Assembly: GCA_019637645.1 (NCBI GenBank)
Contig: JAHBVH010000080.1
Span: 1-38,117, forward strand
From: Caldilineaceae bacterium
GTDB lineage: Bacteria > Chloroflexota > Anaerolineae > Caldilineales > Caldilineaceae
Direction: 5' to 3'
Length of the DNA: 38,117 nt
A model generated the notes under the pieces. It was not told where the DNA came from and searched no databases. It saw only the letters and a program-made list of their open reading frames with translations. This document shows positions 10,938 through 19,863 of the stretch, piece after piece. The position numbers and the translations under genes are program-made. Position 1 is the first letter of the stretch, and every line of letters starts with the position of its first letter.

Positions 10938-12327
10938 ATGACCGAAACGGAGCTACTCGCTACGGCCCCGTCGTCCAGTTTGACTGAGGGCGTCATGAGC
11001 GAATTGCGCCAGTCGTTACAAGGAGAATTGCTGCTGCCTGGCGATCCTGGCTATGACGAAGCACGCATGGTCTGGAATGCCATGATCGACCGGCGACCGG
11101 CGTTGATTGTTCGCTGTACTGCGGCGGCGGATGTTGTCGCCGCAGTCAATTTTGCCCGCGGCCATGCCCTGTTGGTCTCTGTGCGCGGGGGTGGTCATAA
11201 TGTGGCGGGCAAAGCGGTGTGCGATGGCGGTTTGATGATCGATCTCGCGTTGATGAAGGGCATTGTCGTCGATCCCGTGCAGCGCACCGCCCGCGTCGAG
11301 CCTGGTGTCCTCTGGCAGGAACTAGATCAAGCCACCCAGGCGCACGGTTTGGCGACCACCGGTGGTACGGTCTCACATACTGGCGTAGCAGGCTTGACCC
11401 TCGGCGGTGGCTTGGGATGGCTGATGGCATTGCATGGCCTTACCTGTGATAATCTGCTGGCTGCCGAGCTGGTCCTTGCCGATGGTAGCCAGGTGACGGC
11501 CAGTGAGACGGAACACCCTGATCTCTTCTGGGCGATTCGGGGCGGTGGCGGCAATTTTGGCATTGTCACCACCTTTCATTTCCGGCTGCACCCTGTGGAG
11601 ACAACCGTCCTAGGCGGCATGATCCTCTATCCCTTGGCCGATGCGCCGGCTGTTTTGCGCTTTTACCGTGAGGTTAGTGCTACTTCCCCTGCCGCACTAA
11701 CGGTCTTTGCCGGACTTATTAGCACTCCTGATGGTCATCCGGTGGTTGCGCTGATTGTGGGCTGGTTTGGCCCACTGGCAGAGGGGGAAGCGGCGATTGC
11801 ACCGTTGCGGCGCTTTGGCTCACCCTTGGCCGACCTGGTGGGGCCGGTGCCCTATACGCAACTGCAAAGGATGTTGGATGCGGCTGCACCCTTTGGCATC
11901 CAACGCTATTGGAAATCCGGCTATTTCCACGCCTTGCCCGATGATCTCCTCGCGGTGATCATTGCCCATGCCGCAGCTAAGACTTCTCCCTTTTCTGTGA
12001 TCATCTTGTTTCACATGCATGGCGCGGCCGCCCAAGTCCCGGCAACGGCAACCGCTTTTCATGCGCGGCAAACCCAGTGGGACTTTGATATCATCGCCCA
12101 GTGGGCAGACCCTGCCACAGCGGATGAGCACATCGCTTGGGCGCGCCGTTTGGCAAGCCGTCGCTCCCTATTCCACCGGTGTCTATGTGAATCATCTCGA
12201 CGCCGACGATAATGCCGCCCGCGTGCATGCGGCCTACGGCGCAAACTATGCGCGACTCGCGGCGGTAAAAGGGCGCTATGACCCCACCAATTTTTTCCGA
12301 CTCAATCATAATATCGTTCCTGAGTAA
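10938..12327 (+). pseudogene. FAD-linked oxidase (BBE-type), interrupted by a frameshift
   Basis: A berberine-bridge/6-hydroxynicotine-oxidase-like flavoprotein. It shows the PCMH FAD domain: VRGGGHNVAG with H87 as the expected covalent FAD histidine, then TTGGTVSHTGVAGLTLGGGLGW. The Cys used for a second FAD bond in bicovalent members is absent. ATG 10938 is preceded by AAGGAG and is preferred over the upstream in-frame ATG 10899. The frame runs to ...HIAWAR at 12146 and then goes out of phase, closing at 12212. The expected C-terminal BBE motif (VYVNHLDADD ... YDPTNFFRLNHNI) continues in another frame to 12327. The break lies in GCGCGCC, where two extra bases would restore WARAVWQAVAP. It may be an inactive gene, a phase-variable gene or a sequence error. 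The next gene starts 12 bases later. Confidence 0.85.
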
Positions 12328-12338
12328 AGGATCTGCGT

Positions 12339-14081
12339 ATGTCAACGCCATCTGTACTAGCGATAGCACCCACTGTTAACGCAACCCTGTTGCCCCTGCC
12401 AGCGCACTTTCCCGTCACCTGGGAACGTCCTGCGGATGCCCAGCGCTTTTGGTTGCGCCAGCGGATGCACTTTCCTGAACCTATGACGCCGTTGGATGAA
12501 TGGTTGCTCCAGGGCGAATTTGAAGGGGCGCAGCGGGCCGCCCAACACTATGGCTTGCCGCTTATCTGCCAGGGTCGTTGTTTCAACACCTATGCTTATG
12601 CCCATATTACACCCCTCGTTTTATCGCCTGAAGAGGCCGCAACCCAAGCGGCCCGTGCCCAAGCCGCGTTGGGTGCGGCCATGGCGCGCTTGGGGGAGCA
12701 GTGGGAAACCGAATTTCTCCCCGAAATTCAGCAGATCCTAGCGGAGTGGGCGGCTTTTGATTTGGCCGGAGCTACTCTGGCCCAACTAGTTGAACATCTC
12801 ACTGGGGTGATTCGCCAGCGTGAACGCCTGTGGGATATTCATTTTCTCGTGTGGTTTCCGGCCTATACGGCCATTAGCCTCTTTGAAGAACTCCACCGTG
12901 ATCTCTTTGTGGAAGAGGAGGGCGCAACCGCGGCGGATGTGCCTAACTTTGATGCCTATTGGTTGCTCCAAGGCTTTGGGAACAAAACCCTCGAAACGAC
13001 CCATGCCCTTTGGCGGCTAAGCCGTCGCGCCTTGGCCCAACCGCTTGTTTGTCAGATTTTACAAAGCCAACCACCGACTGCTGTGCTGGCCGCGTTGGAA
13101 ACGAGTGCCGTTGGGCGCGCCTTCCTGCGCGAACTGCGTACTTATCTGGAAGAATATGGTCAGCGCAGTGACAAGTGGGTGTTCAGCGTGCCTAGTTGGA
13201 TCGAAGATCCGACCCCTGTGATCAAGAACTTACAAGATTACATCACCCAGCCCGACCGTGATCTGATGGTAGAAACAGCCCAACTCGCGGCGGCGCGTGA
13301 GCGGCGACTGACCCAACTCCGTCGGCAGTTGCAAGACTATCCACAGCCAGTCGTGGCGCACTTTGAATTTCTGCTCAAAGCGGCCCAGGAAGGCTGTGTC
13401 CTGACCGAGGACCATGGCTTCTGGATCGATTATCGGGGGTGGTACCCCATTCGGCGTCTTTTTCTGGAATTGGGCCATCGTTTCACCGCCGCGGCTATAC
13501 TGGAAAAACCAACCGATCTCTTCTACCTGACCCTCGATGAAATCCAGACGACCGCGGCGATGCTCGTGCGTGGCTTGACGCCGGGCTATCGTCATCTTTT
13601 GGTCGTTGGGCGGCAGGCCGAGACAGAATATTATCGCGGCCTACTCCCGCCCGACGCGCTGGGTACTTTGCCGGCGGGGCCAGCGCCCAGCGACCCGGTG
13701 ACCCAAACCATCTATAAGTTTTTTGGCACGCCACCCGCGGCCCAAACCGTGCCCAATCTGCTTCGTGGTACGGGTGGTTCGCCGGGGGTTGCCCGTGGCC
13801 CCGCGCGCGTGATCCGCACGTTGGCCGAATCAACCAAGCTCCAGCCGGGTGATATTCTGGTGGCCGAAACCACGGCCCCGCCCTGGACACCGCTCTTTGC
13901 TACCGTGGCGGCGGTTGTCACCGATACCGGCGGCATCTTAAGTCACTGCGCTAGCGTGGCGCGTGAGTATGCCATTCCGGCGGTGGTCGGCGTGGGCGTA
14001 GCCACCGAACGCATTATCGATGGTCAACTGCTGGAGGTTAACGGTGCTACTGGCGTTGTCCGTCTGCTTACGTTGTCATGA
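12339..14081 (+). CDS. PEP-utilising enzyme: central plus mobile His domain (split PEP synthase/RPH-like)
   Basis: 580 residues corresponding to the middle and C-terminal parts of rifampin-phosphotransferase or PEP-synthase-like enzymes. The C-terminus carries the swivelling phosphohistidine domain: GGSPGVARGPARVI, then TDTGGILSHCASVAREYAIPAVVGV, with H536 as the probable phosphorylated residue. The N-terminal ~450 residues (FWLRQRMHFPEPMTP and a helical region) would form the substrate-binding part. No ATP-grasp domain is present. That domain is encoded by the next gene, which overlaps this stop by four bases (ATGA). Phenylphosphate synthase of Thauera has the same division, with the His subunit first and the ATP-binding subunit second. 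Rifampin phosphotransferase has all parts in one chain. Substrate unknown. AAAGGAT precedes the start. Confidence 0.85.
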   Translation: MSTPSVLAIAPTVNATLLPLPAHFPVTWERPADAQRFWLRQRMHFPEPMTPLDEWLLQGEFEGAQRAAQHYGLPLICQGRCFNTYAYAHITPLVLSPEEAATQAARAQAALGAAMARLGEQWETEFLPEIQQILAEWAAFDLAGATLAQLVEHLTGVIRQRERLWDIHFLVWFPAYTAISLFEELHRDLFVEEEGATAADVPNFDAYWLLQGFGNKTLETTHALWRLSRRALAQPLVCQILQSQPPTAVLAALETSAVGRAFLRELRTYLEEYGQRSDKWVFSVPSWIEDPTPVIKNLQDYITQPDRDLMVETAQLAAARERRLTQLRRQLQDYPQPVVAHFEFLLKAAQEGCVLTEDHGFWIDYRGWYPIRRLFLELGHRFTAAAILEKPTDLFYLTLDEIQTTAAMLVRGLTPGYRHLLVVGRQAETEYYRGLLPPDALGTLPAGPAPSDPVTQTIYKFFGTPPAAQTVPNLLRGTGGSPGVARGPARVIRTLAESTKLQPGDILVAETTAPPWTPLFATVAAVVTDTGGILSHCASVAREYAIPAVVGVGVATERIIDGQLLEVNGATGVVRLLTLS

Positions 14082-14998
14082 AGAAGGGTATCAAGGGTGA
14101 GATGGCAATCGTCTGGCTTGGTCAGGACAACTGCCAAGATTGTACGCTGATAGGTGGCAAGGGCGCTACCTTAGGTCATTTGGCGACCACATATCGCGTC
14201 CCGCCCGCCTTCTGCGTGACGGCCGCGGCTTTGGCACACTGGCTGCCCACCAAGCCCGACAGCTCTGTGCATCTGCCGGAGCCTCTCTATCGGCAAGTTT
14301 CTGCGGCCTATGCGCAACTTGGTGTCCAATGCGGCCGCAGCGATGTGCCCGTGGCCGTTCGTTCTTCGGCTGTGGAGGAAGACGGCCCACGCGTTTCCTT
14401 GGCGGGCCAGCATGACACCTATCTCAACGTGGTTGGCCCTGTCGCCGTGGCCCGGGCTCTCTTGGCCTGCTGGGCCTCGGCTTGGTCACCCCACGCCATT
14501 GCCTATCGCCAGCACCAGGGGCTGACCACCACCGCGATTCAGATGGCGGTATTGGTGCAGCAACTCATTCCCGCCGATCGTTCCGCTGTCGTCTTTAGTG
14601 CCAATCCAGTAACGGGTAGCCGGTCCGAGGTGGTGATCAACGCTACCTGGGGGTTGGGGGAGAGTGTGGTCAGTGGCACTGCGACTCCCGATACCTGGAT
14701 CGTGCGTAGGGCTGACTTGGCGGTCATAGCTACCCAACTCGCCGATAAACAACAGATGACCGTGCCTGTTTCAGGAGGAATCGCGCCGCGACCTGTACCC
14801 CGTTGGTTGCGTAGCCAGCCAAGCCTTACCCCTGAGCAATGTCGTCACCTAGCGCAGATGGCCGTAGCATTGGAAGTGACTATGGGGTGGCCGGTCGATA
14901 TTGAGTGTGTCTGGCGCAATGATCGGCTCTACCTGTTGCAATGCCGTCCGATTACGGCTATTCCAGAGCTGATGACAGACCCGTTAACGCGTTGCTGA
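14078..14998 (+). CDS. ATP-grasp (PEP/pyruvate-binding) domain partner of the split phosphotransferase
   Basis: 306 residues matching only the N-terminal nucleotide-binding domain of PEP synthase, PPDK and rifampin phosphotransferase. GGKGATLGHL (26-35) is the glycine-rich start, VAVRSSAVEEDGP (~96-108) the ATP-binding signature, and DIECVWRNDRLYLLQCRPI the C-terminal end of the fold. It should split ATP to AMP plus Pi and hand phosphate to H536 of the upstream protein. The start overlaps the upstream stop (ATGA), implying coupled translation. A second ATG at 14102 is an alternative. The 3' end overlaps the convergent SDR gene by 41 bases. Together the two chains (886 residues) equal one rifampin-phosphotransferase-sized enzyme. 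Confidence 0.88.
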   Translation: MKKGIKGEMAIVWLGQDNCQDCTLIGGKGATLGHLATTYRVPPAFCVTAAALAHWLPTKPDSSVHLPEPLYRQVSAAYAQLGVQCGRSDVPVAVRSSAVEEDGPRVSLAGQHDTYLNVVGPVAVARALLACWASAWSPHAIAYRQHQGLTTTAIQMAVLVQQLIPADRSAVVFSANPVTGSRSEVVINATWGLGESVVSGTATPDTWIVRRADLAVIATQLADKQQMTVPVSGGIAPRPVPRWLRSQPSLTPEQCRHLAQMAVALEVTMGWPVDIECVWRNDRLYLLQCRPITAIPELMTDPLTRC

Positions 14999-15815
14999 CC
15001 GCCCATAAGCGTTGGGCGACTGCTTGGTCATAGGCAGCTGGTGCGGCCTGAATGGCTTTGCTTTTGACAAAGTACTTGCCCGTCTCTGTTGCTACGGTTG
15101 GATCGGTTGCCAGATAGATCATAGTTTTTGCTCCCTCCGCGGCACTGATAGCAAAGCGGTTGATGAGCCATTTTAAGAGCGGCCCGGCGACGCCCAAGTT
15201 ATTGGCCCCAAAGTTAGTCGCGACAAAGCCCGGGTGGAGGGTGTTGACCGTCACACCTGTGCCTTCTAGGCGGCGCGCGAGTTCAAAGGTAAAGAGGATA
15301 TTCGCCAGCTTGGAGCGGGCATAGGCTTTCATGCCGCCGTAGCCGCGCTCCATCGGGATGTCAGTAAAATCAAGCTTACCCCACTGATGGGCATCGGAGG
15401 CAACATTGACAATGCGAGCTGGCGTACTGGCACGTAATCGCTCTAGCAGTAGGTTCGTGAGCAAGAAATAGCCCAGGTGGTTGACTGCCAAGGTTAGTTC
15501 ATTACCGGCAGCATCCGCCTGGCGTGTCGCATAAAAGGCCCCAGCGTTGTTGATCAAGACGTCCAGCCGGTCGTAACGCACGAGAAATTCCGCGGCTAAT
15601 TTCCGTGTGGAGCTTTGATCAGCAAAGTCGGCCAGCAGATAAGTGACGTTGGCGTTGCCACTCTGCTCTTGAATCGCCTTGACCGTGGCCGCCGTCTTCT
15701 GCTCATTTCGTCCAACAATCACCACCTTCATGCCCTGTTGGGCCAAAACCTGCGCTGCTTCCCGGCCAATCCCGGAAGTTGCACCCGTGATGAGACAGAT
15801 CTTTTCCGAAAGCAT
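14958..15815 (-). CDS. Short-chain dehydrogenase/reductase (retinol-dehydrogenase-like)
   Basis: An NAD(P)-dependent oxidoreductase with a Rossmann fold. TGATSGIG (10-17) binds the cofactor, NNAG is at 89-92, and the catalytic triad is S140 with YARSK (Y165, K169). HPGFVATNFG after the active site is typical of the retinol-dehydrogenase/WWOX-like branch. The 285-residue length is normal for that branch. GGAG stands seven bases before the start. Substrate is unknown. It may act on the same compound as the neighbouring oxidase and phosphotransferase, but it is transcribed in the opposite direction. Confidence 0.92.
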   Translation of the reverse strand: MLSEKICLITGATSGIGREAAQVLAQQGMKVVIVGRNEQKTAATVKAIQEQSGNANVTYLLADFADQSSTRKLAAEFLVRYDRLDVLINNAGAFYATRQADAAGNELTLAVNHLGYFLLTNLLLERLRASTPARIVNVASDAHQWGKLDFTDIPMERGYGGMKAYARSKLANILFTFELARRLEGTGVTVNTLHPGFVATNFGANNLGVAGPLLKWLINRFAISAAEGAKTMIYLATDPTVATETGKYFVKSKAIQAAPAAYDQAVAQRLWAVSNALTGLSSALE

Positions 15816-15835
15816 GTTCTACTCCAATCGATTTA

Positions 15836-15882
15836 CCACCGTAGCGCGGTCAGGTTTTCCAAACCGAACCGCGCTACGGTGG
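15836..15882. repeat. Inverted repeat between divergent SDR and DUF3237 genes
   Basis: Perfect 15-base arms (15836-15850, 15868-15882) around a 17-base centre that itself contains GGTTT/AAACC. It lies in the only 104 bases between two divergent starts. It is therefore either an operator or a hairpin in a leader, or another member of the local palindromic repeat set. Confidence 0.6.
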
Positions 15883-15919
15883 CACAAGTCCTATAGTTAT
15901 TACAAAAGGAGACCAAATC

Positions 15920-16378
15920 ATGTTACCCTACCAACTAGAACACCTCTTTTCCTACAGCGCCCAGTTGCACCCGCCCGAAATTATCGGCCCGGTGGCGGAG
16001 GGGCTTCGGGCTAACTTTTATGTAGCCAGTGGCGAAGTCAGTGGCCCACGCGTGGTGGGGGTGCTACGCCCCGTCGGGGGTGATTGGATCACGGTACGCA
16101 CTGACGGCGTGGGTATTCTTGATGTACGTATTACTATCGAAACCCAAGATCAGGCGTTGATCTACCTCGCCTATTCGGGTGTAGCCGATATTGGGCCAGA
16201 TGGCTACCAACGCTTTGGTCGCGGTGAACTCCCGCCACGCATTTCTCTCCAGGCTGGGATGCGGACCCAAACCGCCCACCCTGCCTATCAATGGCTCAAT
16301 CGATTGCAATGTCTGAACATCGGTGAAGTCGATTCGGCACGCCTTGTGGCCCGCTATGATGTGTACGCCGTGCATTGA
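15920..16378 (+). CDS. DUF3237 family protein
   Basis: 152 residues of the DUF3237 family, small proteins of unknown biochemical role. The family pattern is visible in [20 protein letters not shown], then [20 protein letters not shown], and the C-terminal [19 protein letters not shown] and ARYDVYAVH. There is no signal peptide or membrane segment. AAAAGGAGA precedes the start at 15920. It is divergent from the SDR and convergent with pnp, with a perfect palindrome after its stop. Confidence 0.88.
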   Translation: MLPYQLEHLFSYSAQLHPPEIIGPVAEGLRANFYVASGEVSGPRVVGVLRPVGGDWITVRTDGVGILDVRITIETQDQALIYLAYSGVADIGPDGYQRFGRGELPPRISLQAGMRTQTAHPAYQWLNRLQCLNIGEVDSARLVARYDVYAVH

Positions 16379-16397
16379 TAGCCCTGAAGTAGATAAC

Positions 16398-16459
16398 CAC
16401 TCCATAAAATAATGAAAGCCGCGGTCTGTAGACCGCGGCTTTCATTATTTTATGGAGTG
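16398..16459. terminator. 62-bp perfect palindrome, bidirectional terminator
   Basis: Arms of 30 bases (16398-16427 and 16430-16459) pair perfectly around a 2-base centre. The GC-rich core (AGCCGCGGTCT) is flanked by A/T runs on both sides, so either transcript ends with a hairpin and a U-rich tail. It sits between the convergent DUF3237 and pnp genes. Confidence 0.9.
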
Positions 16460-16466
16460 TAGAGGG

Positions 16467-18761
16467 TTACCGGCGACCCCCGCGATCACCCCCGCGGCGA
16501 TCACCACCACCACCGCCACGGCGGTCACCCCCGCGGCGATCACCCCCGCGGTCGCCGCCACCGCGGTTGCCACCGCGATCGCCGCCCCGATCACCACCTC
16601 GATCACCGCCGCCGCCACGGCTACCACCGCGGTCACGGCTTTGGGCTTCTTCCACGTTCCAGCCTTCGAGCACGGCTTGGCGACTCATCCGTACTTTGCC
16701 GCCTTCGACATCAATGACCATGGCGGTCAATTCGTCGCCTAGATTGGCAATGTCTTCGACTTTGTCAACCCGGTAGTCGGCCAGTTGGCTAATGTGGACC
16801 ATGCCATCGACACCTGGCAGGATGTTGATAAACGCGCCATAGGGTTCAACCCGTACTACTGTACCAGTGTAGATCTTGCCGATCTCGACCTCTTCGGTCA
16901 TGTTGGCAATCTGTTCCAACGCCTTTTCCGCTTTGCTGCCTTCGCCGGAGACGTAGATGGTGCCATCTTCTTCAATGTCGATCTTGACACTGTATTCCTC
17001 TTGGAGGCTGCGCACCACTTTGCCACCTGGCCCAATCACCTTGCCGATCTTCTCTGGATCAATGTGAATGGTGAGAATGCGCGGGGCAAATTCGCTCATT
17101 TGCAAGCGGGGTTCGGGCAACACATCCATCATCTTGCCCAGGATAAACATCCGTCCCTCACGTGCTTGTGACAACGCTTGGCGGAGAATCTCAAAATCCA
17201 AGCCCTTGATCTTCAGGTCCATTTGAAGGGCTGTGATGCCATGTTCTGTGCCCGCGACCTTAAAGTCCATATCGCCCAAGGCATCTTCCAACCCTTGGAT
17301 ATCGCTGAGAATCTTGTATTCGCCACTCTCTTGGTCTTGGACCAACCCCATGGCAATCCCGGAAACCGGCGCGGTGATCGGCACACCGGCATCCATCAAC
17401 GCCAACGTGCTGCCACAGACCGAGCCCATGCTGGTCGAACCGTTGCTGCTGACAACTTCGCTGACCACCCGCAGGGTATAGGGGTAGCCGTCGGGAATCA
17501 CCGCCAGCAACGCCCGTTCGGCCAACGCCCCATGACCAATCTCACGGCGGCGGGGACCACGGACGGGGTAGGCTTCCCCGGTGCTAAAGGGCGGGAAGTT
17601 GTAGTGGTGCATGTAGCGTTTCTCGGTGCCAGGCTGTAAGGTGTCCAGCCGTTGGGCATCGCCTGGCGTGCCTAGGGTCGCGATACTCAAGACGTGGGTT
17701 TCACCCCGCATAAAAAGGCCGGAGCCATGGACGCGGGGCAGCTTGCCAACCTGTACGCGAATGGGGCGAATCTCCGTGGTATTGCGTCCATCCGGTCGAA
17801 TTCCGGTGTTGAGGATGCGTTGGCGTGTAGCGGCTTTGACTAGAGATTCAAAGGCATCGCTGATATAGGGCGTCGGTACGGCGCCTGCTTCCACCTGTGC
17901 CGCGAAGTGCGCTTTTACCTCATCTTTGATCGCACTCAGGGCATCTTTGAGCCCATGCTTGTCCAGCCCTGCGGCAAGGGCTTCGCTGACCTTCGCGGCC
18001 GCGAGCTCTTTGACCGTGGCTTGGGTTATTTCGCTAGGCAGGGCAATGGCATAATCGGTTACCTTGGCTTTGCCTACTTGCCGTTGCATTTCTTCAATGA
18101 GCTGAATGACGGGCAGCATGGATTCATGCGCTAATTTGAGGGCATCCAGTATCATATCTTCAGGGATTTCACGGGCACCAGCTTCGACCATAAGGATATT
18201 GTCGTGGGTGCCAGCGACGGTAAGTTCCAGCCCACTGTGTTGCATGGCGGAGGCCGTTGGATTGATGACAAATTCGCCATCGACAAAGCCAATGGTCGCG
18301 CCACCAATAGGGCCATTCCAGGGAATATCACTAATGTGGAGCGCTGCCGAAGCGGCAATGATGGCCAGGGGTCCCATGAGATTCTCATTGTCCGAGGCCA
18401 ACACGGAGATCATGATCTGTACTTCGTTGATAAATCCTTTGGGGAAGAGCGGACGCAAGGGGCGGTCAACCAACCGCGAAAGCAAGATCGACTCATCGCC
18501 GGGGCGACCTTCGCGGCGTTGAAAACTGCCCGGGATACGCCCCGCCGCATACAGCCGTTCTTCAAACTCAACGGTTAGGGGGAAAAAGTTAATATCTGGG
18601 CGAACATCGCGACTCATGGTCGCCGTGGCGAGCAAGACCGTGTCGCCATAACGGACCGTGACCGCACCGCCAGCTTGGGCGGCAAGGACACCGGTTTCGA
18701 TGCTCAAGGTACGACCACCCATTTCGAGGGTAAAGCACTGAGCGCCATCAAATAACTGCAT
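16467..18761 (-). CDS. pnp: Polyribonucleotide nucleotidyltransferase (PNPase) with RGG-rich tail
   Basis: A phosphorolytic 3'-5' exoribonuclease that normally forms a trimer. Two RNase PH domains are visible (about residues 10-220 and 320-540). The second contains [26 protein letters not shown] and the [12 protein letters not shown] active-site loop. A KH domain follows ([12 protein letters not shown]) and then an S1 domain ([29 protein letters not shown]). The last ~58 residues are a low-complexity Arg/Gly/Asp tail with about eleven RGG motifs. This recalls RGG RNA-binding boxes and is unusual for PNPase. AAAGGAG precedes the start. It lies downstream of rpsO in the classic rpsO-pnp order. 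The structured 300-base leader is described separately. Confidence 0.97.
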   Translation of the reverse strand: MQLFDGAQCFTLEMGGRTLSIETGVLAAQAGGAVTVRYGDTVLLATATMSRDVRPDINFFPLTVEFEERLYAAGRIPGSFQRREGRPGDESILLSRLVDRPLRPLFPKGFINEVQIMISVLASDNENLMGPLAIIAASAALHISDIPWNGPIGGATIGFVDGEFVINPTASAMQHSGLELTVAGTHDNILMVEAGAREIPEDMILDALKLAHESMLPVIQLIEEMQRQVGKAKVTDYAIALPSEITQATVKELAAAKVSEALAAGLDKHGLKDALSAIKDEVKAHFAAQVEAGAVPTPYISDAFESLVKAATRQRILNTGIRPDGRNTTEIRPIRVQVGKLPRVHGSGLFMRGETHVLSIATLGTPGDAQRLDTLQPGTEKRYMHHYNFPPFSTGEAYPVRGPRRREIGHGALAERALLAVIPDGYPYTLRVVSEVVSSNGSTSMGSVCGSTLALMDAGVPITAPVSGIAMGLVQDQESGEYKILSDIQGLEDALGDMDFKVAGTEHGITALQMDLKIKGLDFEILRQALSQAREGRMFILGKMMDVLPEPRLQMSEFAPRILTIHIDPEKIGKVIGPGGKVVRSLQEEYSVKIDIEEDGTIYVSGEGSKAEKALEQIANMTEEVEIGKIYTGTVVRVEPYGAFINILPGVDGMVHISQLADYRVDKVEDIANLGDELTAMVIDVEGGKVRMSRQAVLEGWNVEEAQSRDRGGSRGGGGDRGGDRGGDRGGNRGGGDRGGDRRGGDRRGGGGGDRRGGDRGGRR

Positions 18762-18925
18762 GAGAAAACTCCTTTAACTGATGTGTGCGCGCAAAAGGCT
18801 CATCCCCTGTTATCCCAGGGCATGAACAGAATGGTTATCACAGGAGGAAGCATTTGCGAACAGCACAATACTATAGATCAGGCAGTGCAAAGCCGCTCAG
18901 TGGAAAAAGGCCGAGGTACGGAACT

Positions 18926-19005
18926 GGAGAGCGATACCAAATTCCCATGTTGTCCGAGCGCGTCGATGGACGTTTCCCGTATGCATGTATTTGGTCGCGC
19001 TCTCC
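18926..19005 (-). promoter_or_regulatory. Long imperfect hairpin in the pnp leader
   Basis: Arms 18926-18942 and 18989-19005 pair at 15 of 17 positions (GGAGAGCG ... ACCAAAT). The stem extends inward through CATG/CATG and outward through CGG/CCG. It lies between rpsO and pnp, about 165 bases before the pnp start. In E. coli a comparable leader stem-loop is cut by RNase III and mediates PNPase autoregulation. A similar role here is inference. The rest of 18762-19098 holds no convincing gene. Confidence 0.55.
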
Positions 19006-19098
19006 AATGCCGAACCCCGACAAGCGCAAAAAGAAAAGGCCCAGCTGAGTGTCTTTGCGACTACCAGGTAAATATACAAACCAAAATCAAGAACTAGG

Positions 19099-19160
19099 AC
19101 ATAATAAACAAGGGGCGAGCAGGTTTAACTTACCCAATGCTCGCCCCTTATTTATTATGT
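19099..19160 (-). terminator. Terminator or attenuator after rpsO
   Basis: 23-base arms (19099-19121, 19138-19160) with one mismatch and a 16-base loop. The GC-rich GGGGCGAGC core is followed by A/T-rich flanks. It begins immediately after the rpsO stop. Because pnp lies downstream on the same strand, it may reduce read-through or serve as a processing site. Confidence 0.85.
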
Positions 19161-19430
19161 TTAGCGACGTAAGCCTAAGCGTTGAATTAATTCCTGGTAC
19201 CGATTGGTATCCTTCTGGCGTAGGTAGGCCAAATGTCGCCTACGTTGACCCACAAGTTTCAGCAACCCCCGGCGTGAACCTTCGTCGTGCTTATGTGTGT
19301 TGAGGTGATCAACCAGCGCATTAATGCGTGTTGTGAGCAGTGCAACTTGCACCTCAGGTGAACCGGTGTCCGCAGGCGTTAACTGATATTCGCGAATCAA
19401 GTCGGCTTTTTGCACCTTCGTTATAGCCAT
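19161..19430 (-). CDS. rpsO: 30S ribosomal protein S15
   Basis: 89 residues, the exact size of bacterial S15, which binds 16S rRNA early in 30S assembly. Family wording includes [16 protein letters not shown], then [35 protein letters not shown] lies seven bases before ATG 19430. A leader of about 225 bases runs from the promoter at 19663-19691. S15 represses its own mRNA in several bacteria through leader structure, but no specific fold was resolved here. Confidence 0.98.
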   Translation of the reverse strand: MAITKVQKADLIREYQLTPADTGSPEVQVALLTTRINALVDHLNTHKHDEGSRRGLLKLVGQRRRHLAYLRQKDTNRYQELIQRLGLRR

Positions 19431-19662
19431 CTGGTACTCCTTCTAGAGAAAACCCATATGTGGGAATAAAATGCTCACCTGAGTAAAGAGTAAATTGCGT
19501 TGATTTCTCTCACAACCTAGGTTTGGTAATGCCTAGCAAGAAATCGGTCGATCTCCCCTTGCGACTGATGAGCGGATAAATAAGGTTGAGTGCAACCTAA
19601 GACAGGTACTATCGCCGGACCACCGCTGTACCGGGCGCGTGCTCTAGCACAATAGTTCGATC

Positions 19663-19691
19663 AGTGTAGCACAGTTTTGCGAAAATGTAAA
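19663..19691 (-). promoter_or_regulatory. Promoter for rpsO (and pnp)
   Basis: Read on the minus strand: TTTACA (19691-19686), 17-base spacer, TACACT (19668-19663), good matches to -35 and -10 boxes at the ideal distance. Transcription would start near 19656. Between here and rpsO a small stem (AGGTTG/CAACCT) occurs in the leader. Confidence 0.6.
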
Positions 19692-19790
19692 ATTCATTGC
19701 ATCGGTGCGTAGAGAATCCTGTTGTGCTTGGCAAGCGCCGGGGTGCGAATCGATCTAGAAGGTACGTCCTTGGGCAAGATCGGGCCGGTT

Positions 19791-19808
19791 GTGGGTGGTA
19801 CCACCCAC
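19791..19808. promoter_or_regulatory. 18-bp perfect palindrome upstream of recD2
   Basis: GTGGGTGGTACCACCCAC equals its own reverse complement, with no spacer, and lies three bases before the tandem repeats. It looks like a dimeric protein-binding site. It sits between the divergent rpsO-pnp and recD2 promoters. Confidence 0.55.
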
Positions 19809-19811
19809 CGC

Positions 19812-19863
19812 GTAACCCCTGTAGGTAACCCCTGTAGGTAACCCCTGTAGGTAACCCCTGTAG
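19812..19863. repeat. Four perfect 13-bp tandem repeats
   Basis: GTAACCCCTGTAG occurs four times head to tail without mismatch (19812, 19825, 19838, 19851). The array ends about 12 bases before a TATACT box (19875-19880), 35 bases before the probable recD2 start. Iterated units next to a promoter suggest a multi-site operator or a slippage-prone array. Confidence 0.95.

Noticed and set aside
18783..19097. Open frames of 87-104 codons in the pnp leader
   Set aside because: They run through the hairpin arms on the strand opposite pnp and show no family pattern. RNA structure explains the sequence better.
19812..19863. CRISPR-like array
   Set aside because: The 13-bp units are directly adjacent with no spacers, and no cas genes are present. 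It is a simple tandem repeat.
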